From positions 2,542,001-2,606,000 of the forward strand of contig NZ_CP102250.1 of NCBI RefSeq assembly GCF_025144995.1: DNA of 64,000 bases, in the 5' to 3' direction. The notes under the pieces are model-generated. The model saw nothing but the letters and a program-made list of their open reading frames with translations, had not been told where the DNA came from and searched no databases. Positions 61,270 through 64,000 of this stretch are shown in pieces. The position numbers were made by a program, and so were the translations under genes. How positions within the stretch are numbered: the stretch's first letter is position 1; every line of letters begins with the position of its first letter. This DNA is from Alistipes indistinctus YIT 12060 (lineage in GTDB: Bacteria > Bacteroidota > Bacteroidia > Bacteroidales > Rikenellaceae).

Positions 61270-61568
61270 GGTACTGTATTGTTACAAATATAACGATTTT
61301 GTTCCGGATTGCGTTTGCCGGGAGCGGGAAGTTTCCGACAATTTGCCCACAATTCCAGTATAAAATATTAGGTTACGGCGCCGTTTCCGGGAACTACTGT
61401 CCGGGGAATGTCGGGTATGCCGGAGGATTTGCCGGTTGCCGCATTCCGCGTGCGTCCCGTCCGTTTTTCATCCGTTCGCTGGCCTGTTTTCCGGCAGCGC
61501 TGCCGGACGTTAAAAAAGTAACGGCATACGGCAGTTTGCAGAACTTTGAACATTTCAGGCATAAAAGT
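61270..61568. other. Gene-free stretch ahead of the TPL-like lyase gene
   Basis: A -7-like box on the minus strand (61292-61285, TATATTTG) may serve the ResB-like gene. The remainder shows no credible gene, repeat or terminator; no TnaC-like leader peptide is recognisable upstream of the lyase. Confidence 0.55.
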
Positions 61569-61598
61569 TTTGCCCCGTCGTAAAAAGTGATAAATTTG
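61569..61598 (+). promoter_or_regulatory. Promoter of the TPL/tryptophanase-like gene
   Basis: TTTG (61569-61572), 18-nt spacer, TAAATTTG (61591-61598). Start of transcription near 61605 leaves a 52-nt leader beginning with the hairpin CGGCC-TCAG-GGCCG (61607-61620). Confidence 0.75.
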
Positions 61599-61606
61599 TA
61601 AACGTC

Positions 61607-61620
61607 CGGCCTCAGGGCCG
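61607..61620 (+). promoter_or_regulatory. 5'-end stem-loop of the lyase mRNA
   Basis: CGGCC (61607-61611) and GGCCG (61616-61620) form a 5-bp GC stem with a 4-nt loop right at the predicted 5' end. Confidence 0.4.
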
Positions 61621-61656
61621 CGTTTAACTTAAAACTATCACCCCTAATTTAAATCC

Positions 61657-63105
61657 ATGAGCAACGTCAAATTCTACCTGGGAGAGGATATTCCCTTGGA
61701 ACTGCACAAAGTGCGGATGGTTCAGAAACTATATCTCGTGCCGATCGAACGCCGTTTGGAGGCGATCAAGGATGCCGGCTTCAATACGTTCCGCCTCAGT
61801 ACGAAAGATGTCTACCTCGACATGCTTACCGACAGCGGCACCAATGCGATGAGCGATAACCAGATCTCCGCGATGCTGCGTGCCGACGACGCCTATGCCG
61901 GTTCTCAAAGTTTTGAGCGCCTGCAGGAGGCAGTCGAGGAGGTGCTGGGCAAGAAATATCTGCTTCCGGTGCACCAGGGCCGTGCGGCCGAGAACGTGAT
62001 CAGCCGCACTTTTATCAAACCGGGCAACGTGATCCCGATGAACTACCACTTTACCACCGCATTGGCGCACATTCTCGAAAACGGCGGTAAGGTGGCCGAA
62101 CTGCTTCACGACGAGGCGTTGATCCTCCATTCCGAAAACCCGTTCAAAGGCAATATGGATATCGCGAAGCTCGAAGCCTGCATCCAGGAGAACGGCGTGG
62201 AGAACATTCCGTTTATCCGCATGGAGGCCTCGACGAACCTGATCGGCGGGCAGCCTTTCTCGATCAGCAACCTGATGGACGTGCGCCGCGTGGCCGACAA
62301 ATACGGTATTATGCTCGTGCTCGACGCCAGTTTGCTGGGTGAAAACGCCTACCTGGTTAAGCAGCGTGAGGAGCAGTGGAAAGAGAATTCGATGGCCGAC
62401 ATCATCAAGATGATGACCGGTCTGGCCGATCTGGTCTATTTCTCGGCCCGCAAGCTCAGTTCGTCGCGCGGCGGCGGCATCTGCACGAACCGCAGGGATC
62501 TTTACTCCAAGATGGAGGCACTGATTCCGCTTTACGAAGGTTTCCTTACTTACGGCGGTATCTCGGTCCGCGAGATCGAGGCGATGACCGTCGGCCTGCG
62601 TGAGACGCTCGACGAAACTATGATCAGCCAGAGCCCCAATTTTATCAAATATCTGGTAGAAACGCTCGATAAACACGGCGTTCCGGTGGTCACCCCTCCG
62701 GGTGTGCTCGGTGCGCATGTCGATGCGATGAGCTTCTGTTCGCATATTCCACAGACCGAATATCCTGCGGGTGCCCTCGCGGCTGCATTGTACCTGATTT
62801 CGGGTATCCGCGGCATGGAGCGCGGAACGGTGTCGAGCGTGCGCGACGAAAACGGCGACGAAATCCTGGCCGATGTCGAGCTGCTGCGTCTGGCCGTACC
62901 GCGTCGCGTTTTCACGCTGTCGCAGATCAAGTATGTCGTCGACCGGGTGGTATGGCTCTATGAGAACCGCGAGATGATCGGCGGCCTGCGTTTCGTGTAC
63001 GAACCGCCCGTGCTGCGTTTCTTTATGGGTGGACTCGAACCGACGAGCGACTGGCCCGAAAAACTGATGCTTAAGTTCCGCAAGGACTTCGGCGACAGCT
63101 TGTAG
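61657..63105 (+). CDS. Tyrosine phenol-lyase/tryptophanase family beta-eliminating lyase
   Basis: A 482-aa PLP enzyme of the family that splits Tyr or Trp to phenol or indole, pyruvate and ammonia. The PLP lysine aligns to Lys266 in SARKLSSSRGGG; Asp223 is kept, but the paired arginine of DxxR (R226 in E. coli TnaA, R217 in TPL) is Leu226 (LDASLLGENAYLV). Other positions side with TPL: MERG (Arg389) and LRFF (Phe455), where TnaA has His463. Nearly 20 extra residues end the protein (from TSDWPEKLMLKFRK on). Automatic pipelines would call it tryptophanase; substrate and even activity are uncertain. Monocistronic, with promoter and terminator. Confidence 0.82.
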   Translation: MSNVKFYLGEDIPLELHKVRMVQKLYLVPIERRLEAIKDAGFNTFRLSTKDVYLDMLTDSGTNAMSDNQISAMLRADDAYAGSQSFERLQEAVEEVLGKKYLLPVHQGRAAENVISRTFIKPGNVIPMNYHFTTALAHILENGGKVAELLHDEALILHSENPFKGNMDIAKLEACIQENGVENIPFIRMEASTNLIGGQPFSISNLMDVRRVADKYGIMLVLDASLLGENAYLVKQREEQWKENSMADIIKMMTGLADLVYFSARKLSSSRGGGICTNRRDLYSKMEALIPLYEGFLTYGGISVREIEAMTVGLRETLDETMISQSPNFIKYLVETLDKHGVPVVTPPGVLGAHVDAMSFCSHIPQTEYPAGALAAALYLISGIRGMERGTVSSVRDENGDEILADVELLRLAVPRRVFTLSQIKYVVDRVVWLYENREMIGGLRFVYEPPVLRFFMGGLEPTSDWPEKLMLKFRKDFGDSL

Positions 63106-63170
63106 CTTTTCGCGGCTGCAGTCCGAACGTAGTGAACGTCCGGCGGTCGCACCGGTTTTTATCGAGTAAG

Positions 63171-63201
63171 AAAAGAGCTCCGGATTATCCGGAGCTCTTT
63201 T
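63171..63201. terminator. Bidirectional terminator between the lyase gene and thrC
   Basis: AAAAGAGCTCCGGA (63171-63184) and TCCGGAGCTCTTTT (63188-63201) form a perfect 14-bp stem with a TTA loop. Confidence 0.92.
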
Positions 63202-63262
63202 GCATTATTTGGGTTCTCCCGGGACTCTTCGTTGTGCGGGATATCCCTGTCGGTTTTTCCTG

Positions 63263-64000
63263 TCAGAGCGAACGGATGAAATTTTCCACCGAGGAGGTCG
63301 ACGGGCCGATCCGGGTGAAAAGCTTTTCCTTTCCAGGCAGTTCGTGCAGTCCGGACGGTAACGGAAACTCTTTCCCCAGCGCTGTGCGGATGACTTCGCC
63401 GAATTTGGCTCCGTGGGCCGTCGAGAGCCAGAAACCTTCGATTCCGAACTCGCAGGCGGCCTTATATCCCACGGCACTGTGCGGATCGGAAAGGTAGCCG
63501 TAGCGGTCGTACAACTCCCGGATCGTTTCTAGGATCGTTTGGTCGTCGCATGAATATCCCCCGATACGAGCGGTCACGGCGCTGAAGTCGTTGCCGAATA
63601 GGTCGACGATGCGTTCGAAGTTGCTCGGATTGCCGACGTCCATTGCGTTGGCGACCGTGCGTACCGACGGCTGCGGTTCGAAACGGCCGCTCCGGAGATA
63701 TTTCGGGACGGTGTCGTTCGCGTTGGCTGCGGCGATAAAACGTCTCACGGGCAACCCCATCTTTGCAGCGAGCAGTCCTGCGGCGAGGTTTCCGTAATTG
63801 CCGCTCGGAACGACGATTCCGGGACGCTTCCCGCCGGTGGCTTTCACCCATTGCGCCCAACCGTGGAAGTAGTAAAACGACTGGGGAATCCAGCGCAGGA
63901 TATTGATCGAATTGGCCGAGGTCACCCGCTTCTCCCGCCGGAAATCCGCATCCGAGAAAATATCCTTGACGATCCGCTGGCAGTCGTCGAATGTTCCCTT
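63263..64000 (-). CDS. thrC: Threonine synthase, C-terminal part (cut by window end)
   Basis: PLP enzyme converting O-phosphohomoserine to threonine. About 245 C-terminal residues are present; the frame is open to base 64000. Conserved segments are KGTFDDCQRIVKDIFSD, TSANSINILRWIPQSFYYFHGW, IVVPSGNYGNLAAGLLAAKMGLP (the Gly-rich phosphate-binding loop), AANANDTVPKYLRSG, MDVGNPSNFERI and DPHSAVGYKAACEF. The PLP lysine lies upstream, outside the window. A shared terminator lies just past its stop. Confidence 0.95.
   Translation of the reverse strand, partial: KGTFDDCQRIVKDIFSDADFRREKRVTSANSINILRWIPQSFYYFHGWAQWVKATGGKRPGIVVPSGNYGNLAAGLLAAKMGLPVRRFIAAANANDTVPKYLRSGRFEPQPSVRTVANAMDVGNPSNFERIVDLFGNDFSAVTARIGGYSCDDQTILETIRELYDRYGYLSDPHSAVGYKAACEFGIEGFWLSTAHGAKFGEVIRTALGKEFPLPSGLHELPGKEKLFTRIGPSTSSVENFIRSL

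Noticed and set aside
61600-61656. TnaC-like leader peptide before the lyase gene
   Set aside because: The leader is about 52 nt and contains no short ORF with a Trp and a Pro stop motif; no attenuation signal is seen.
1-64000. CRISPR arrays, restriction-modification, toxin-antitoxin or other defence islands
   Set aside because: No regularly spaced repeats and no nuclease, methylase, toxin or retron-like genes were found in any frame.

Overview
The window is chromosomal DNA of a high-GC member of the Bacteroidales, most likely Alistipes or a close relative in Rikenellaceae. The evidence is: many promoters of the Bacteroidota form (TTTG, 18-20 nt, TAnnTTTG); a one-chain glycine decarboxylase; a methylmalonyl-CoA epimerase/Na+-pumping decarboxylase operon; families largely confined to Bacteroidetes (DUF4923, DUF4286, DUF4153-like, the ThrRS-like nucleoside kinase); and a G+C content judged by eye at roughly 55-60%. 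The genus is an inference. No prophage, IS element, CRISPR array or rRNA gene is visible, and there is one tRNA.

Layout. 1-5 kb: end of pdxA, thrS, infC (apparently starting at AUA), a DUF4923 protein, a YjbR protein. 4.7-12.1 kb: kdsA with a small Cys/Lys-rich ORF behind it, rarA, a phosphodiesterase, clpC, and rpsP-rimM. 12.1-18 kb: a divergent pair of helix-turn-helix genes around an inverted repeat, a WecA/MraY-type sugar-phosphate transferase, a MATE exporter, and divergent adk and thiL sharing an interlocked promoter region. 18-23 kb: ferredoxin-nitroreductase, HAD phosphatase, rnz and rpsA. 23-31 kb: GH29 fucosidase, nucleoside kinase, gcvP with a long leader, and a SlyD-like FKBP. 31-36 kb: the operon mce-mmdA-oadG(lamin-tail)-biotin carrier-oadB. 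36-46 kb: SMP-30 protein, a thioredoxin-fold protein without CXXC, a second MATE gene behind an attenuator-like leader, clpX, clpP, an EEP hydrolase, tig, tRNA-Leu(UAG) and a DUF4153-type membrane protein. 46-55 kb: dihydroorotase, polyprenol-P-mannose synthase, an FAD oxidoreductase, a frameshifted GNAT gene, an AarF/UbiB kinase with a small partner, a secreted CsgG-like protein, and rplU-rpmA. 55-64 kb: DUF4286, GH31, cysQ, mgsA, a serine hydrolase overlapping a ResB-like gene, a tyrosine phenol-lyase/tryptophanase-type lyase, and the end of thrC.

Functionally this is mostly housekeeping: translation, proteostasis (ClpC/ClpX/ClpP/trigger factor/SlyD) and amino-acid and anaerobic energy metabolism. 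The decarboxylase operon fits conversion of succinate to propionate with Na+ export. GH29 and GH31 fit glycan foraging in a gut.

I see no obvious new defence or mobile system. The best leads are a divergent TPL/tryptophanase homologue that has lost the DxxR arginine, a terminator-bearing leader before the second MATE gene, a long folded gcvP leader, a lamin-tail domain fused to OadG, the AUA start of infC, the operator between the HTH genes, and low-complexity insertions in several unrelated proteins.
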